DNA from: Patescibacteria group bacterium
GTDB taxonomy: Bacteria; Patescibacteriota; Minisyncoccia; Phycocordibacterales; UBA12079
Assembly: GCA_018821685.1 (NCBI GenBank)
Contig: JAHJLO010000032.1
Span: 1-5,950 of the forward strand
DNA: 5,950 nucleotides
Direction of reading: 5' to 3'
The notes below the pieces were generated by a model. The model did not search any database, was not told the origin of the DNA, and was given only the letters and a program-made list of their open reading frames with translations. A program made the translations under genes and the position numbers. Shown one piece after another: positions 5,601 through 5,950 of this stretch; position 1 is the stretch's first letter, and every line of letters begins with the position of its first letter.

Positions 5601-5655
5601 GAACTTAAAAGGCTTTCTCTAAACAAACTACAAATTTGAAAATCAAATAATATAT

Positions 5656-5728
5656 CCGCTCGTAGCTCAGCCGGTAGAGCAGCAGCCTTTTAAGCTGACG
5701 GTCGCAGGTTCGATCCCTGCCGAGCGGA
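5656..5728 (+). tRNA. tRNA-Lys (anticodon TTT)
   Basis: A full cloverleaf can be drawn. The acceptor CCGCTCG (5656-5662) pairs with CGAGCGG (5721-5727), with discriminator A5728. The D stem is GCTC/GAGC (5665-5668, 5677-5680) with GG in its loop. The anticodon stem closes over CTTTTAA, with anticodon TTT at 5689-5691. The variable loop has 5 nt. The T stem is GCAGG/CCTGC (5704-5708, 5716-5720) around TTCGATC. The outermost anticodon-stem pair (27-43) is a G5682/A5698 mismatch, leaving four good pairs. CCA is not encoded (the sequence continues A-CA), so it must be added by nucleotidyltransferase. The gene should read AAA and AAG. Its last 18 nt lie inside a large inverted repeat with the sequence downstream. 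Confidence 0.95.
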
Positions 5729-5791
5729 CAATTAAAAAAGCCCAGAAGTAAAACTTCTGGGCTTTTTTAATTGTCCGCTCGGCAGGGATCG
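5711..5791. repeat. 38-bp perfect inverted repeat overlapping the 3' end of tRNA-Lys
   Basis: The arms 5711-5748 and 5754-5791 are perfect reverse complements around a 5-nt loop (TAAAA). The inner 15 bp form an ordinary terminator. The outer part of the left arm is the T loop, T stem and acceptor 3' strand of the tRNA, so the right arm carries an inverted copy of the tRNA 3' end. Pairing stops at T5710/G5792, in the middle of the T loop. Confidence 0.95.
5734..5768. terminator. Bidirectional terminator of tRNA-Lys and of the IS
   Basis: AAAAAAGCCCAGAAG (5734-5748) pairs with CTTCTGGGCTTTTTT (5754-5768), giving a G+C-containing stem with an A-tract on one side and six T residues on the other. 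It should end the tRNA transcript shortly after its 3' end and, on the minus strand, stop transcription leaving the insertion sequence before it crosses the tRNA gene. Confidence 0.92.
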
Positions 5792-5822
5792 GCATCTTCT
5801 AAACAAAAACCTCAACCTACAC

Positions 5823-5950
5823 TGAACTGTACCCCAAAAAGTGGACACAAAATAAAAAACTACTTTTGGTCTAAAAGATGATTTCTGTACTTCACAGGGG
5901 TCATCTTTTTTAGTTTCCATTGATGTCTTGTATTATTGTAATTATACATA
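5823..5950 (-). mobile_element. IS3-family insertion sequence, right end (truncated by the window)
   Basis: A terminal inverted-repeat-like sequence begins at 5823 (TGAACTGTACCCC, then AAAAAGTGGACAC to about 5848). It starts with the TG typical of IS3-family ends and carries the CCCCAAAAAGT block seen in IS150-type ends. The C-terminus of an OrfB transposase follows inward on the minus strand. The other end, and so any target-site duplication, lies outside the window. Confidence 0.8.
5860..5950 (-). CDS. IS3-family transposase OrfB, C-terminal fragment
   Basis: The last 29 codons are visible, from 5949 down to a TAG at 5862-5860, and end in KLKKMTPVKYRNHLLDQK. The pattern YNYNNTRHQWKLKKMTP(V)KYR is the conserved tail of IS3/IS150-type DDE transposases (family form roughly YN..R.H..L...TP..Y). 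The catalytic DDE residues and the OrfA frame would lie to the right of the window, so integrity cannot be judged. The stop codon lies 12 bp inside the terminal repeat, a normal layout. The ATG-led frame beginning at 5920 on this strand is a different frame and is not the transposase. Confidence 0.82.
   Translation of the reverse strand, partial: MYNYNNTRHQWKLKKMTPVKYRNHLLDQK

Noticed and set aside
5591..5613. Short hairpin (CTTTTAAG / CTTAAAAG, loop GAA) considered as a terminator
   Set aside because: The stem is only 8 A+T-rich bp and the following TTTCTC is a poor T-tract. It more likely reflects the tRNA anticodon-like remnant.
5732..5920. 62-codon minus-strand frame across the IS end and tRNA palindrome
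   Set aside because: It runs in a different frame from the recognisable transposase tail, crosses the IS terminal repeat, and ends in the terminator.
1..5950. CRISPR array, toxin-antitoxin pair, riboswitch or replication origin
   Set aside because: No spaced repeats, no adjacent small gene pair and no recognisable aptamer core or DnaA-box cluster were seen. The PIN domain is fused to PhoH rather than paired with an antitoxin.

Overview
The window (about 65-70% A+T by eye) looks like a chromosome segment from a reduced-genome bacterium, most probably of the Candidate Phyla Radiation (Patescibacteria/Parcubacteria-like). The grounds are a short Mur ligase with an altered substrate loop, a membrane-anchored lamin-tail-like protein of a type I remember from such genomes, tight spacing, A+T-rich starts mostly without Shine-Dalgarno sequences, and a tRNA with no encoded CCA. 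This assignment is inference; no rRNA or other phylogenetic marker is present.

Layout. 1-26: heptanucleotide tandem repeat running into a perfect TATAAT. 38-1300 (+): MurE-like peptidoglycan ligase. 1307-2236 (+): anchored lamin-tail-like protein, 6 bp downstream and probably cotranscribed. 2256-2312: symmetric 22-bp hairpin serving both convergent neighbours. 2334-2819 (-): SpoU/TrmH-family RNA 2'-O-methyltransferase. 2838-3365 (+): divergent unrecognised gene with two candidate starts. 3381-3413: terminator. 3536-4933 (+): PIN-PhoH ATPase with a clear Shine-Dalgarno sequence. 4957-4993: terminator. 5037-5405 (+): DoxX-like four-helix membrane protein. 5406-5655: no convincing gene, but a TATAAT, a bulged hairpin with a nine-T run, and a partial decayed copy of the neighbouring tRNA. 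5656-5728 (+): tRNA-Lys(TTT). 5711-5791: 38-bp perfect inverted repeat that reaches back into the tRNA. 5823-5950 (-): end of an IS3-family insertion sequence that runs off the window.

The genes do not form one pathway. They are short housekeeping units: cell wall (MurE-like ligase, perhaps the anchored surface protein), RNA metabolism (methyltransferase, PIN-PhoH, tRNA-Lys) and a membrane protein, each closed by a compact hairpin. Two points stand out. Three genes have a -10-like hexamer ending only 6-7 nt before the ATG, as expected for leaderless mRNAs. The tRNA-Lys locus has been rearranged: a 5' tRNA fragment lies upstream, an inverted copy of the 3' end lies downstream, and an IS lies just beyond. 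I see no CRISPR array and no recognisable defence or biosynthetic cluster. The most unusual material is in the last 550 bases.
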